Assembly (NCBI GenBank): GCA_958295895.1
Contig: CATQHI010000022.1
Span: 62,001-126,000, forward strand
Length of the DNA: 64,000 nt
Direction: 5' to 3'
Origin: Saprospiraceae bacterium
GTDB lineage: Bacteria; Bacteroidota; Bacteroidia; Chitinophagales; Saprospiraceae
Shown here: positions 33,795-43,378 of the stretch, one piece after another
How positions within the stretch are numbered: position 1 is the first letter of the stretch
Layout of the letters: each line of letters starts with the position of its first letter
Translations under genes and position numbers: made by a program
The notes under the pieces: generated by a model
Seen by the model: only the letters and a program-made list of their open reading frames with translations
Database searches by the model: none
Told to the model about the DNA's origin: nothing

Positions 33795-34694
33795 CTAGTG
33801 GTATAAACTAGCCGCCACCCGGTACGTATTTGCGTGCGCCTCGATGATCGTAGCCAGCCGCTCGCTGTACCCACCCCCCATGGCGATGGCTACCGGCAGC
33901 TGGCGGTCCAAACAGGATTGGAGCACGAAGCGGTCCCGCTCCTTACACCCCTGTAGCGTCATCGCCAGTCGACCCAGTTTATCGGTTTGGAGTACGTCTA
34001 CCCCACTGAGGTAGAACACTAGATCGGGCTGTACCCCGTCCAGTAGCTGGGGCAGGTGCCGGTAAAGCGTACCGAGGTAGATCGCATCCCCCGTCCCGTC
34101 GGGTAGTCCGATGTCGAGATCGGACTTCTCCTTACGAGTAGGATAGTTACGGGCACCGTGCATACTAAAGGTGAACACCCGTGGCTCTTTGGCAAAGATC
34201 CTGGCAGTGCCATTGCCCTGATGCACATCGAGATCGACAACGAGTACCTTACTAACCTCGCCCGTGTACAGCAGCTCGTTGGCGGCAATGGCGATGTCAT
34301 TGAACACGCAAAAGCCCTCTCCCCGATCAGCGAAGGAGTGATGAGTACCACCGGCTACATTCAGTGCGACGCCATCGACACGGGCGTAGCGCGCACAGTC
34401 CAGCGTCCCCTGGGCAATGACCCGCCCCCGGGCCACCAGCTTGGGCCGCATGGGAAAACCAATAGCGCGTTCTTCTTTACGACTGAGCGTACCGTCCTGT
34501 AATTTAGACCAATATTCCTGCGTATGCGTCCGTAAGATGGCCGCCTCACTAAGCGGCTCGGCGGTGAAGAATTGCTGATCGGTGAGGGTGCCCTCGTACA
34601 GCAGCTGCTCCGGTAGCAGAGTATACTTGTCCATTGGAAAGCGGTGCTTCGGGGGCAGCTCGTACCGGTAAATGGGGCTGAAGGCTACCCGCAC
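33795..34694 (-). CDS. Histone-deacetylase-superfamily (AcuC-like) hydrolase
   Basis: 299 residues from a GTG at 34694. Zinc hydrolase of the arginase/deacetylase fold. Seen: NVAGGTHHSFADRGEGFCVFND (the paired catalytic His near residue 127), the metal ligands in VVDLDVHQGNGTARIF (Asp and His) and the third Asp in YLSGVDVL, and the terminal AMGGGYS. Bacterial relatives deacetylate acetyl-lysine on enzymes such as acetyl-CoA synthetase, or acetylpolyamines; the substrate here is unknown. It follows the lipoprotein gene by 6 bp, so guaA, the lipoprotein and this gene form one transcript. Confidence 0.88.
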   Translation of the reverse strand: MRVAFSPIYRYELPPKHRFPMDKYTLLPEQLLYEGTLTDQQFFTAEPLSEAAILRTHTQEYWSKLQDGTLSRKEERAIGFPMRPKLVARGRVIAQGTLDCARYARVDGVALNVAGGTHHSFADRGEGFCVFNDIAIAANELLYTGEVSKVLVVDLDVHQGNGTARIFAKEPRVFTFSMHGARNYPTRKEKSDLDIGLPDGTGDAIYLGTLYRHLPQLLDGVQPDLVFYLSGVDVLQTDKLGRLAMTLQGCKERDRFVLQSCLDRQLPVAIAMGGGYSERLATIIEAHANTYRVAASLYH

Positions 34695-34700
34695 CCCACC

Positions 34701-36197
34701 TTAGTTGACCCGCTGGTAGGCGTAGTCGCGGTACCGCAGGATGTTGACGAACTTATTCTCGAAGCGATCGATCACCGCTTCTTCCACGCTCGTAGCCGTG
34801 GCCGGCAGCACCATGACCGGAGCGAACCGGAAGCTGGTGTGGAGCAGGTCTTCCGGATTGCGTTCCAGCTCGAACTGAAAGCGGGTTCCGTAACGCGCTG
34901 CCATCTTCATGAAGTAGCGCGTGACGTCGTAGCCGATGTAGGCCTCATCCCGTGGCAGAGTGGCAAACCGGTCGTAGAACTTGCGCCGAAAGTCCCGGAT
35001 TTCCGGATTCAGAGGGTCAATAAAGACACTGCTGCTGATGTGCACATTGGTGCCCTCGATGAAGTCTCCATTAAGGCGCTCAAAGCTCATCCACTGGGGC
35101 AGTCCGTAGATGGCCACGTTGTCGCCACCCTCCGTTAGCGTATTCTGGTAGGCCTGCCGCAAAAAATTCGATACGAAGGCCTCGTCCTCGTACACTGGAA
35201 CCATAAATACGGTCCGCCGTCCACTCAGGTACTGCGTCAGATCGGGTACCTCCCCGCTGATGATGAGCTCCTCCAGGGGTTCGCCCTGGTCGTCCCCGGT
35301 TAGCAGCCGGTACTCATCCTGAAAATAGGCCAGCCGGTCGCGCTCCCCGGCCGGAGCTACCAGTACGATGCGGTCGGCCCCCTGGGTACGGAAGGCGTGG
35401 CCGAGCAGCGCGCGCAGGTGGGTCTCCAGCGTGGGGTTCACCTGGATGTAGTTCGTATTTGATTCCGACACCCCGGTAGCGGCGCTGTACGGGGAGATCA
35501 GCACCTTCTCCAAACCGCGCACGGCTTCGGCCACCTGACTCACCTGCTGCTTGAGGTAGGGACCGATGATGAGCTGGGAGCGTTCGAACTCGTCCGAGGC
35601 GATCACGGACTCCAGTTTGGTCTGATTGGCCCGGGAATCCTGCACCCGCACGTCAAAACTGATGCCATCGCTGTCGAGCTCGTCCATCGCCATCTCGGCC
35701 CCACTGTAGAAATGAAGTGCCCAGAGACTGTTGGGGTCGATCTGCTCCGACTCCCCGCTATTGCGGTCGGTCAAAAAGGGCAGCACGAAGTCCACGCCAT
35801 AGCCGGTCAGTAGCCGCGACCCTTCCCGGCCGGTGCCGGTCTGCCGCACCGGGGGCAGACCCGGGGCCGTGGGTACCGGGGCTACGTAAGCGTAACTAGT
35901 ATCGGCAGTAATGGGGCCGGTTTCCGTCACCACCTCGGTCCACACCACGGTATCCATTGGCAGGGTCGGCGCATTCACGTTGACGTACTCCCCGCTCTCG
36001 GGATCAAATACCCGGCGGCTCTGCACCGGATCGAGGTCCTCCTTATCCCGGCTACCCCGGTCGGTCGTCGCCGGGCGGGTAGAATCTACGGGGCGGAACA
36101 ACTCGCAGCTCGAGATGCCCAGCAGGGCCAGCAGCAGTAGGGCCAGGGGGCCGTTATTCCCACTCAATGGTAGCCGGCGGCTTGGTACTGATGTCAT
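34701..36197 (-). CDS. Lipoprotein with a periplasmic-binding (ABC amino-acid-type) fold
   Basis: Up to 498 residues. The signal [18 protein letters not shown] gives a lipid-anchored Cys. Then comes a Ser/Thr/Pro-rich stretch and a domain resembling the type I periplasmic-binding fold ([60 protein letters not shown]). The first ATG (36197) lies 44 bp inside guaA; an in-frame TTG at 36167 overlaps less and starts nearer the signal, so it is a good alternative. Related Bacteroidota proteins are annotated as amino-acid ABC substrate-binding proteins, but no permease is nearby; a structural or LpoA-like role is also possible. Confidence 0.7.
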   Translation of the reverse strand: MTSVPSRRLPLSGNNGPLALLLLALLGISSCELFRPVDSTRPATTDRGSRDKEDLDPVQSRRVFDPESGEYVNVNAPTLPMDTVVWTEVVTETGPITADTSYAYVAPVPTAPGLPPVRQTGTGREGSRLLTGYGVDFVLPFLTDRNSGESEQIDPNSLWALHFYSGAEMAMDELDSDGISFDVRVQDSRANQTKLESVIASDEFERSQLIIGPYLKQQVSQVAEAVRGLEKVLISPYSAATGVSESNTNYIQVNPTLETHLRALLGHAFRTQGADRIVLVAPAGERDRLAYFQDEYRLLTGDDQGEPLEELIISGEVPDLTQYLSGRRTVFMVPVYEDEAFVSNFLRQAYQNTLTEGGDNVAIYGLPQWMSFERLNGDFIEGTNVHISSSVFIDPLNPEIRDFRRKFYDRFATLPRDEAYIGYDVTRYFMKMAARYGTRFQFELERNPEDLLHTSFRFAPVMVLPATATSVEEAVIDRFENKFVNILRYRDYAYQRVN

Positions 36198-37698
36198 AAA
36201 CGACGCGGTTAATTCCTTTTACGTTATTGATGATCGAGCTCGACACGGCGGCCAGAAACTCGTAAGGTAGGTGACTCCACTCGGCCGTCATGCCATCCGT
36301 ACTACTCACGGCCCGCAGTGCCACGGCCTGCTCGTAGGTGCGCTCGTCCCCCATCACGCCGACCGACTGCACGGGCAGTAGGATCGTACCCGCTTGCCAA
36401 ACCTGGTCGTAGAGTCCGTACTCCCGCAACTTGTCGATGTAGATGCGGTCCGCCTCCTGGAGTAGCTGCACCTTAGCCGGGGTAATATCCCCCAAAATTC
36501 GGATAGCAAGCCCGGGCCCGGGGAAAGGGTGACGTCCGATAAGGTGGGCCGGCATACCCAGCTCGGTGCCTACCTTACGCACCTCGTCCTTAAATAGGTT
36601 ACGCAGCGGCTCCACAATCTTCAGGCCCATCTTCTCCGGTAGCCCGCCCACGTTGTGGTGGCTCTTGATGGTCACCGAGGGCCCGTGGACGCTCACGCTT
36701 TCGATCACGTCGGGGTAGATCGTACCCTGCGCCAGGTACTTCACGTCGGTAAGCTGCTTAGCCTCCCGTTCAAAGACCTCGATGAAGACCCGACCGATGG
36801 CCTTACGCTTCAGTTCCGGATCGGACTCGCCGGCCAGGGCGTCATAAAATTCTTGCTTCGCATCAATGCCGGTCACACTCAGCCCCATCCCCTGGTAGCT
36901 CTGCTGCACCTCGGCAAACTCATCCTTGCGCAGCAACCCATTGTCGATGAAAAAGCAGAACAGCCGATCGCCAATGGCCCGGTGCAGCAGCATGGCGGCT
37001 ACCGAGCTATCTACTCCTCCACTCAGTCCCAGCAACACCCGGTCGTCATCCCCGATCTGCTCCCGCAGTGCCTCCACCGTCTGCTCGATGAAGTGGGCCG
37101 GCGTCCAGTCTCCCTTACAGCCCGCGATGTCGATCACGAAGTTGTGCAGCAGCTGCTTACCGTCCAGGCTATGGTACACCTCGGGGTGAAACTGGATGCA
37201 GTACACGGGCTGGTCGAAGCGCCCTTTTGTACTGGCAAAAGCAGCCACTTCAACATCCGCCGTGCTGGCCAGCAGTTCAAAGCCTTCCGGCAGGTGCTCG
37301 ATGGTATCGCCGTGCGACATCCACACCTGGGAGCCGGTCTCGATGCCCCGCAGCAGACCCTGCATCCTGCGTACCCGCCCCAAATTGGCCTTACCATATT
37401 CCCGCTTCAGGCTACGGCTCACCGTGCCGCCGTAGTAGTCGGCGATGTACTGTGCGCCGTAACAAATGCCGAGCACGGGTCGCTTGCCTACGATCTTATC
37501 CAGATCCGGCCGTAGCGCCCGTTCTTCCCGCACGCTGAAGGGGCTACCGCTCAAAATTACGGCCCGGTAGCTCTCGTCCAGTTCCGGTACCTTATCGTAG
37601 GGCACGATCTCGGAGTACACGTTCAGCTCCCGAATACGGCGGGCGATCAGCTGGGTATACTGGCTGCCGAAGTCGAGAATGAGCACCTTTTCCGTCAT
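36154..37698 (-). CDS. guaA: GMP synthase (glutamine-hydrolysing)
   Basis: 514 residues from the ATG at 37698 ([21 protein letters not shown]); an earlier ATG at 37719 is within the promoter element and unlikely. Two-domain enzyme: N-terminal class I amidotransferase with the nucleophile Cys in [17 protein letters not shown] and His/Glu in [10 protein letters not shown], then the PP-loop ATP pyrophosphatase ([20 protein letters not shown]) and dimerisation domain ending in [10 protein letters not shown]. It converts XMP to GMP. A TATATTTG element lies 5 bp before the start, so the mRNA may be leaderless. Confidence 0.97.
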   Translation of the reverse strand: MTEKVLILDFGSQYTQLIARRIRELNVYSEIVPYDKVPELDESYRAVILSGSPFSVREERALRPDLDKIVGKRPVLGICYGAQYIADYYGGTVSRSLKREYGKANLGRVRRMQGLLRGIETGSQVWMSHGDTIEHLPEGFELLASTADVEVAAFASTKGRFDQPVYCIQFHPEVYHSLDGKQLLHNFVIDIAGCKGDWTPAHFIEQTVEALREQIGDDDRVLLGLSGGVDSSVAAMLLHRAIGDRLFCFFIDNGLLRKDEFAEVQQSYQGMGLSVTGIDAKQEFYDALAGESDPELKRKAIGRVFIEVFEREAKQLTDVKYLAQGTIYPDVIESVSVHGPSVTIKSHHNVGGLPEKMGLKIVEPLRNLFKDEVRKVGTELGMPAHLIGRHPFPGPGLAIRILGDITPAKVQLLQEADRIYIDKLREYGLYDQVWQAGTILLPVQSVGVMGDERTYEQAVALRAVSSTDGMTAEWSHLPYEFLAAVSSSIINNVKGINRVVYDISTKPPATIEWE

Positions 37699-37703
37699 GG
37701 GCG

Positions 37704-37711
37704 CAAATATA
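37704..37711 (-). promoter_or_regulatory. -7 element (TATATTTG) of guaA, leaderless arrangement
   Basis: Minus strand TATATTTG, then CGCCC, then the guaA ATG. This matches the Bacteroidota -7 consensus TAnnTTTG. The start codon is where transcription should begin. A GC-rich motif copy (37726-37745) sits just upstream where the -33 box would be. Confidence 0.6.
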
Positions 37712-37725
37712 GTATGCACCCAGGT

Positions 37726-37745
37726 GGGCGGGGCCGCGGGTGCGG
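37726..37745 (-). repeat. Dispersed GC-rich motif, intergenic copy
   Basis: Minus strand CCGCACCCGCGGCCCCGCCC, between the rhodopsin and guaA genes. Confidence 0.6.
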
Positions 37746-37759
37746 GGCTCCTAGCGGGA

Positions 37760-38608
37760 CTACCCCACGCTCATCGCGTATTCCGGCGACTTGACGTTAA
37801 TTCGCTCCTCAAGAATGCTCGAACCGGCCAGGTAGACAATGATACCTACGCCTACTTTATTCACCACGTCGGCTACCGAATACGCAATCTGGAGGTAATC
37901 CGCATTGATGGAAGTGACCGCAATGAGAATATAGCCGATTGGATACACGCCCCAGAGCGTCACGACGGTACCGGCCATAAGCCGGAATGCCCGCCGTTCG
38001 ATGGGTAGGGCGAGCGGCGCATACTGCTGCCATACCCGGTACAGCGCATAGACAATAAACAGGTAGCCAATGGTTGAAATAGCCCCCCAGATGAGGCGGG
38101 GGCCTACCAAAATGCCGCCATCGATAGCCAACTGCTGATCGCCGATGTAGCCGGTAGCGATCATGAAGATGTCCGCTACGATGGCCCAGTACAGCAGGCG
38201 GCTGCCCCGCAGGTCGGTAGCGTGTACCATCATAAACATCTTGATCAGCAGCAGCGGCGTGGTGATCGTCCAGTCCATATACCGTAGCTGACCGATGGCC
38301 AAAAAGGCCGCGTAGTTTTCGGTATAGGAGGGTACGCCCTCCGCCGCCTGTAGAAAGGTGCGGAAGTAGTCCTGAATGAGAAAGTAGGACACCGCCGCCA
38401 CAATGGAAATACAGGCAGTCAGCACCCGGCTCGTATTGTGCTCGGGGGCCACGTGGGTGCGCGTCAGCCAGGAGAAGACGGTGCTAGCGATGAGAAAGAA
38501 CATCGTCGCCACCATAGTGTACCAGGTGAAGCAGGCCAGCAGTCCGCTAGAAGCGGCGGTAGGGAGGAAGGTGCCGGAGAATTCCATGATGTATGAATTT
38601 CCCTTCAC
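37760..38608 (-). CDS. Microbial (type I) rhodopsin, DTK-type putative proton pump
   Basis: 282 residues, seven helices; a second ATG at 38587 gives 275. Retinal-binding light-driven ion pump in the cytoplasmic membrane. Helix C reads [18 protein letters not shown]: Arg109, the proton acceptor Asp112, Thr116 and, at the proton-donor position, Lys123. Helix G reads [12 protein letters not shown], with Asp247 and the Schiff-base Lys251. Asp at the acceptor site with Thr argues for an outward proton pump; Lys as donor is known from Exiguobacterium sibiricum rhodopsin, while proteorhodopsins have Glu. Helix E carries a Gly after Trp (WGAIST, Gly175), a small residue compatible with a carotenoid antenna. 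It lies 78 bp downstream of an ArsR gene. Confidence 0.92.
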   Translation of the reverse strand: MKGNSYIMEFSGTFLPTAASSGLLACFTWYTMVATMFFLIASTVFSWLTRTHVAPEHNTSRVLTACISIVAAVSYFLIQDYFRTFLQAAEGVPSYTENYAAFLAIGQLRYMDWTITTPLLLIKMFMMVHATDLRGSRLLYWAIVADIFMIATGYIGDQQLAIDGGILVGPRLIWGAISTIGYLFIVYALYRVWQQYAPLALPIERRAFRLMAGTVVTLWGVYPIGYILIAVTSINADYLQIAYSVADVVNKVGVGIIVYLAGSSILEERINVKSPEYAMSVG

Positions 38609-38686
38609 GATGTCCCCCCATCGATAGTTGTTCAGCCGTGTGTGTTAATTATTCACATAACACCATGTTGCCCCGATCACCCCAAA

Positions 38687-39007
38687 TCACATATTACACT
38701 GACAGTTTTCCAGGCACTCGATGATGAGGCTTACGTCCCGCTCCTTGAGGCTATACATGACCGAGCGGCCGTCGCGCTTCGCACTCAGGATTCCCTTCAG
38801 TTTCATGGTCTGTAGGTGGTGGCTGACTAGGGACTGCTCCGATTCGAGGGCCTCGGTGATGGCCGTCACGCTCAGCCGCGGGTGCTGCTCCAACAGGTGC
38901 ACGATGCCTAGCCGCAGGGGGTGGGCGACCGTCTTGAGGATAAAGGCAATCCGCTCCAGCTTCTCGGCTTCCTGGGGGTTGAGAACGGTGGGTTTGACGG
39001 CGGGCAT
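38687..39007 (-). CDS. ArsR-family winged-helix transcriptional regulator
   Basis: 106 residues. Winged helix with the recognition region AITEALESEQSLVSHHLQTM (about 52-71) and the wing LSAKRDGRSVMYSLKERD. The classical arsenic site (ELCVCDL in the recognition helix) is absent; the only cysteines are in the C-terminal tail ECLENCQCNM, so a metal or redox signal through that tail is possible. It is on the same strand as the rhodopsin and 78 bp upstream, with no terminator seen between, so the two may be co-transcribed and the regulator may control the rhodopsin (inference). Confidence 0.88.
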   Translation of the reverse strand: MPAVKPTVLNPQEAEKLERIAFILKTVAHPLRLGIVHLLEQHPRLSVTAITEALESEQSLVSHHLQTMKLKGILSAKRDGRSVMYSLKERDVSLIIECLENCQCNM

Positions 39008-39122
39008 GGGGACGGGCGGTTTGGTAACGTTAGGTCCAATATACGTTTTAGGGGGGGAAGGGTTGAGTTTGGTACTTCGACCGAACGCTTAACTCCGAGC
39101 GTAGCGATCACGCTTGCGTAAA

Positions 39123-39151
39123 GGTCCGAAGGGGCTACGCCCCAGCGGACC
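39123..39151. terminator. Hairpin terminator after mdh
   Basis: GGTCCG (39123-39128) pairs with CGGACC (39146-39151), and inside it GGGGC-TAC-GCCCC (39131-39143). It begins 15 bp after the mdh stop on the minus strand and precedes the ArsR gene. Confidence 0.75.
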
Positions 39152-39165
39152 CTTCGAGGTTCTCG

Positions 39166-40098
39166 CTAAATATCCATTCCTTCAAAGACCTCCATTACCT
39201 CACGGACGTGATCGGCACTGGTGCGCAGCAGGTCCATTTCCTGTTCGTTGAGCTGGAGCTCGATGACCTGGGCGATGCCTTCCTTGCCGAGCTTGACGGG
39301 TACACCCAGGAAGAGGTCCGAGAGGCCATACTCGCCCTGGAGCTGGGCGCAGCAGGGGAAGATGCGGTTTTCATCGCGGACGATGGCGGCTACCATCTGG
39401 GCGGCGGCGGCGCCGGGGGCGTACCAGGCCGAGGTGCCCATGAGCTTGACCAGCTCGCCTCCCCCCCCCTTGGTGCGGTCGACGATGGCGGTGAGTTCGT
39501 CCTCGCCGATCATCTCCGTGACGGGGATGCCGCTGACGGTGGTGTAGCGGGGCAGGGGCACCATGGTGTCACCGTGGCCGCCGAGGAGCATGGCCTGGAT
39601 GTCCTTGGGGCTGACGTCAAGGGCCGTGGCCAGGAAGGCACGGTAACGGGCGGTGTCGAGGATACCGGCCATACCGAAGACGCGGTTGCGGGGTAGACCG
39701 CTGGCGACAAAGGCCGCGTGGGTCATCACGTCGAGGGGGTTGGAGACGACGATGATGATGGGGTTCTTGGAGTGCTCCATGATGGACTTGGTCACCATGG
39801 TCACGATCTTGGCGTTCGTGGAGATCAGGTCGTCGCGGCTCATACCGGGCTTGCGGGGGATACCGGCGGTGATGACCACGATGTCGCTATCGGCCGTATC
39901 GGCGTAGTTTTCCGTGCCGGTCAGGCGGGTGCTATAGTTGTCGATGCTGGCCTGCTGCCAGGAGTCGAGGGCTTTGCCACGGGCCATGTCACCCTTGATA
40001 TCTAGTACAACGACCTCGCGGACGAGATCCTGGTGGGCTAGTACATTGGCTACGGTGGCTCCTACGTTTCCGGCGCCGACGACGGTTACTTTACTCAT
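39166..40098 (-). CDS. mdh: Malate dehydrogenase (LDH-like type)
   Basis: 310 residues. NAD-dependent oxidation of malate to oxaloacetate in the TCA cycle. Seen: the NAD site VTVVGAGNVGATVANVLA, the specificity loop TAGIPRKPGMSRDDL with the Arg that reads dicarboxylates, VVSNPLDVMTH, and catalytic His in LGGHGDTMVPL. An Arg at the 102-type position favours malate over lactate. Single gene with a terminator hairpin after it. Confidence 0.95.
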   Translation of the reverse strand: MSKVTVVGAGNVGATVANVLAHQDLVREVVVLDIKGDMARGKALDSWQQASIDNYSTRLTGTENYADTADSDIVVITAGIPRKPGMSRDDLISTNAKIVTMVTKSIMEHSKNPIIIVVSNPLDVMTHAAFVASGLPRNRVFGMAGILDTARYRAFLATALDVSPKDIQAMLLGGHGDTMVPLPRYTTVSGIPVTEMIGEDELTAIVDRTKGGGGELVKLMGTSAWYAPGAAAAQMVAAIVRDENRIFPCCAQLQGEYGLSDLFLGVPVKLGKEGIAQVIELQLNEQEMDLLRTSADHVREVMEVFEGMDI

Positions 40099-40209
40099 TG
40101 GGTTAGGGATTGGTTAGATGGGTACTCCATTGGTAGGTGGAGCGGCTGCATTATGTTTCGTGTGGGAGCGAATGTAGCCAAATTTGGCCGACCGGCTCGT
40201 TCCCGAGCG

Positions 40210-42372
40210 CTAGCGCTTGGCGTCGACCAGGGTCATCTCCTGCACCAAATGGGGGGCACCGCCGAGTTTGTCAATCAGGAAGAGCACGTAGCGGATGTCG
40301 ACCACGATGTTGCGGCAAATATTGGGGTCGTAGTAGACGTCCGACATGGTGCTCTGCCAGGTGCGGTCGAAGTTGAGACCCACCAATTGCCCCTTTCCGT
40401 TGAGAGCGGGACTGCCGCTGTTGCCTCCAGTGGTGTGGTTGGAGCCCAGTACGCACACGGGTAGCCGACCGTCTTCGGTGGCGTAGGGACCATAATCTTT
40501 TGTGGCGTACAGCTCACGCAATTTCTCCGGCACGTCGAATTCGTAGTCTCCGGGTACGTACTTTTCCATCACTCCGTCGAGGTAGGTCATGTAGTCGTAA
40601 GTATTGCCATCCACTCCGGTAAAGCCCTCGAACTTGCCGTAGCTCACGCGCAGGGTGCTGTTGGCATCGGGGTACAGGCGGCGCTCGGGGAAGAAGTCCA
40701 GTAGGGCCTGCATGTAGCTGCGCTGGAGCTCGTTAATTCGCTCCGCGTAAGCATTGTAGACATCGACAACTTCACGCTCATTAAAGCGATTGAGCTGGCG
40801 GACGTACTGGAAGCCGCGGTCGGCCCGTACCCGCTCGATGAAGTCCTCCGGATTTTCGCGGAGTAGCTCGGTGAGGCGCTCGCCCCGCGTGAGGTAGCTG
40901 CCTGCAAATAAGTCGTCGATTAGCGCGTCGTAGGATGCGGCGAATGCCAACTGATCGACCACGTACATGTCCTGCTGCTCCCGGGGCACCTCATCGTAGT
41001 AAGCACGCAACTGCGCCCGGGTCACTTCACGGTCGATGTCGGGGCGGTAGCCGGCGTAGAACTCTTCCAGGTAGTCGATGATACCGGGCACCCGCTCCCG
41101 GAAGGCCTCCATTCCGTTGTTATCCGCTACTTTGAACTGGGCATCCAATACGTTGGCGATGCGGAAGAGATCGACATTGTAGTTGATCTCGCCGACGTAG
41201 GCCCGTGTCTTTTCCAGTTGCTCGCGCTCGGCGTAGAGCCGGTCGAGCTCCGGAAGTAACTTACCGTAGCGCGCCTTGGCCGATGGCTTAGCTTCCAAGC
41301 GCTGCAAGAACTCCCGTTCCATTTCCTCCCGCTTCGCCACCGCCCCTACGGCCTCCACGCCCTGGCTCTCGCCGCGCCACTTCTTCCAGGCATTAGCGAT
41401 CCGTGCCTGCTTGGAGGCGTAGTCGATCTTCACCTGGGCGTCGGCCCGCATGGCACTATCGATCACGGCTAGACTCAGATCGCGCATCCCGATCCGGATG
41501 GGGTTGATGACCTCCGTGCGCTGCCGCATGGCCGCGGCGGGCAGGTACTGATCGGTGGTCCCTGGAAAGCCGAAAACCATTGAGAAGTCACCCGGAACTA
41601 CGCCGGCGGTGCTCACCTCCAAATGGCGCTTGGGCACCATGGGTACGTTAGCTTCGTCATAGTCCGCCGGGCTACCGTCGGGTGCGGTATAGATGCGAAA
41701 CAGACTAAAATCGCCCGTATGCCGCGGCCATTCCCAGTTATCGGTATCGGCACCGAACTTACCCACCGAGGAGGGCGGAGCACCTACTAGGCGCACATCA
41801 TTATAGGTTTTGGTGACGAAGGCGTAGTACTTGTTGCCCTCGTAGAATGGCTTGATCAGCAGGTCCTCGAAGGGTTGTAGTGCGTAGTCCGTCTTCAGTC
41901 GTTCGGTATTCATCTGCACCAGCCGTGCCCGGTCCTTGATACTCAGACTATCCGTTACCCCCGCCAGCACCTGATCCGTAACGTCTTCCATGCGCTCGAT
42001 GAAGGTCACAAATAGGCCGGGGTTGGGCAGCTCTTCCCCCCCACTCATCGCCCAGAAGCCCTCCTCCAGGTAGTTATTTTGCAGGGTCGAGTGGTCCTGG
42101 ATGGCCCCGAAGCCGCAGTGGTGGTTGGTCAGCACCAGCCCCCGCTCGCTAATCACCTCACCGGTACAGAAGCCCCCGAAGTGCACGATAGCGTCCTTCA
42201 GACTGCCGGCGTTGATGCTGTAGATATCCTCGGCCGTGAGCTCCATACCCATGGCGCGCATCTCCTCCTCGTTGAGGTTTTCGAGTAGTAGAGGGAGCCA
42301 CATGCCACCGCCGGCCCGCAGCAGTAATGGGGCAGCGATAAAGCCAAGGAAAATCAGAAGAAGTGAGCGCAT
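40210..42372 (-). CDS. S46-family dipeptidyl-peptidase (DPP11-like)
   Basis: 720 residues with a signal peptide (LLLIFLGFIAAPLLLRAGGG). Chymotrypsin-fold serine exopeptidase of the periplasm that removes dipeptides. The catalytic His is in VLTNHHCGFGAIQ (near residue 85) and the Ser in TTGGNSGSPALNGKG (near 650). The following GLNFDRTW has Arg where DPP7-type enzymes have Gly; in Porphyromonas DPP11 an Arg here gives preference for Asp/Glu before the cut, so an acidic preference is predicted. It is transcribed after the 2-hydroxyacid dehydrogenase with a 6-bp gap. Confidence 0.9.
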   Translation of the reverse strand: MRSLLLIFLGFIAAPLLLRAGGGMWLPLLLENLNEEEMRAMGMELTAEDIYSINAGSLKDAIVHFGGFCTGEVISERGLVLTNHHCGFGAIQDHSTLQNNYLEEGFWAMSGGEELPNPGLFVTFIERMEDVTDQVLAGVTDSLSIKDRARLVQMNTERLKTDYALQPFEDLLIKPFYEGNKYYAFVTKTYNDVRLVGAPPSSVGKFGADTDNWEWPRHTGDFSLFRIYTAPDGSPADYDEANVPMVPKRHLEVSTAGVVPGDFSMVFGFPGTTDQYLPAAAMRQRTEVINPIRIGMRDLSLAVIDSAMRADAQVKIDYASKQARIANAWKKWRGESQGVEAVGAVAKREEMEREFLQRLEAKPSAKARYGKLLPELDRLYAEREQLEKTRAYVGEINYNVDLFRIANVLDAQFKVADNNGMEAFRERVPGIIDYLEEFYAGYRPDIDREVTRAQLRAYYDEVPREQQDMYVVDQLAFAASYDALIDDLFAGSYLTRGERLTELLRENPEDFIERVRADRGFQYVRQLNRFNEREVVDVYNAYAERINELQRSYMQALLDFFPERRLYPDANSTLRVSYGKFEGFTGVDGNTYDYMTYLDGVMEKYVPGDYEFDVPEKLRELYATKDYGPYATEDGRLPVCVLGSNHTTGGNSGSPALNGKGQLVGLNFDRTWQSTMSDVYYDPNICRNIVVDIRYVLFLIDKLGGAPHLVQEMTLVDAKR

Positions 42373-42378
42373 GATCGG

Positions 42379-43317
42379 TCAGTTGAAGGCTTCGGTAATT
42401 TTACGGTACAGGGTGCGGGCGTGGCCCTTCTCGGCCTCCACACTCCAGCCGGCGATGTGGGGGGTGAGCACCGTGCGGTCGCTGCGGCGCAGGTACTGGT
42501 AGGGTTCTGGCAGTTCGTTAGGGGATAAGTTTACAAAGCTTTGCTCCTCGTACTCGTTAACGTCCAGGGCAGCCCCCAGGATTTTCCCACTTTCCATTCC
42601 ATCGACCAGGGCGGCGGTGTCCACCACCTGTCCGCGGGCGGTATTGATCAGGTAGAAGGGTTTAGCGAATGCCTCGATCCACTCCCGATTGACGTAATTA
42701 TGATTGCCCTCCAGGAAAATGTGTAGGGTAGCTACGTCGGCTTCCTTTTGGAGCTGCTCCAGACTAACCTCCTCCGCATAGTCATCTCCGTAGTTCTTCC
42801 GGAACCGGTCGTGGGTGATCACCCGACAGCCAAATCCCTGTAGCCGCCGCGCCGTCATCTGCCCCATGTTCCCGTACCCAATGATGCCCACGGTGAGGTA
42901 CTGTAGTTCCGTACCGGTATTCTCGCGCCGGACCCATTTTCCCGCCCGTACCTGCCGGTCGGCCCGCCCGAGGTGATTGAGCAGCATCAGCAGCATCCCC
43001 ACGGTGTGTTCGGCCACGGTATGCTTACTCCCCTCCGGACTGTTGAACACCCGTATGCCCCGCTCCCGGGCGTAGTTCAGGTCGATATGATCGGTGCCTA
43101 CGCCCCAGCGGGCCACAAATTTGAGTTTCTTACCGGCATCCAGCAGCTCCCGGTCTACGTCGAAGCGCGAGCGGATCATCAGTCCGTCGTACTCCGGCAG
43201 CAGATCGAGCATATGGGCGCGGTCGCAGGTGCTGTGCAGGTCGACGGTGTGGCCGTCCGCCCGTAGTGCCTCCCGCAGGTAGGGGTGGGCGTCTTTGTCT
43301 AGGAAGACGATTTTCAT
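42379..43317 (-). CDS. D-isomer 2-hydroxyacid dehydrogenase (SerA-like)
   Basis: 312 residues from the ATG at 43317 (MKIVFLDKDAHPYLREAL); 33 upstream in-frame residues look non-coding. NAD-dependent dehydrogenase of 2-hydroxy acids. Seen: the substrate-domain segment GVGTDHIDLNYARERGI, the NAD loop VGIIGYGNMGQMTARRL (about residues 142-158), the catalytic Arg in LINTARGQVVDTAAL, and the His in VLTPHIAGWSVEA. Phosphoglycerate dehydrogenase is possible, but there is no ACT domain and no serine gene nearby. TACCTTG lies 6 bp before the ATG, so it may be leaderless. Confidence 0.85.
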   Translation of the reverse strand: MKIVFLDKDAHPYLREALRADGHTVDLHSTCDRAHMLDLLPEYDGLMIRSRFDVDRELLDAGKKLKFVARWGVGTDHIDLNYARERGIRVFNSPEGSKHTVAEHTVGMLLMLLNHLGRADRQVRAGKWVRRENTGTELQYLTVGIIGYGNMGQMTARRLQGFGCRVITHDRFRKNYGDDYAEEVSLEQLQKEADVATLHIFLEGNHNYVNREWIEAFAKPFYLINTARGQVVDTAALVDGMESGKILGAALDVNEYEEQSFVNLSPNELPEPYQYLRRSDRTVLTPHIAGWSVEAEKGHARTLYRKITEAFN

Positions 43318-43378
43318 ATGGCGCAAGGTAGTGGGTTTAGGTGTTGCGGCCGGAGGCTGCTCGACCTTGGTCTTCGCT

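Noticed and set aside
35860-35880. Another GC-rich motif copy in the lipoprotein gene
   Set aside because: Only GGTACCCACGGCCCCGG is similar; too degenerate to list with the others.
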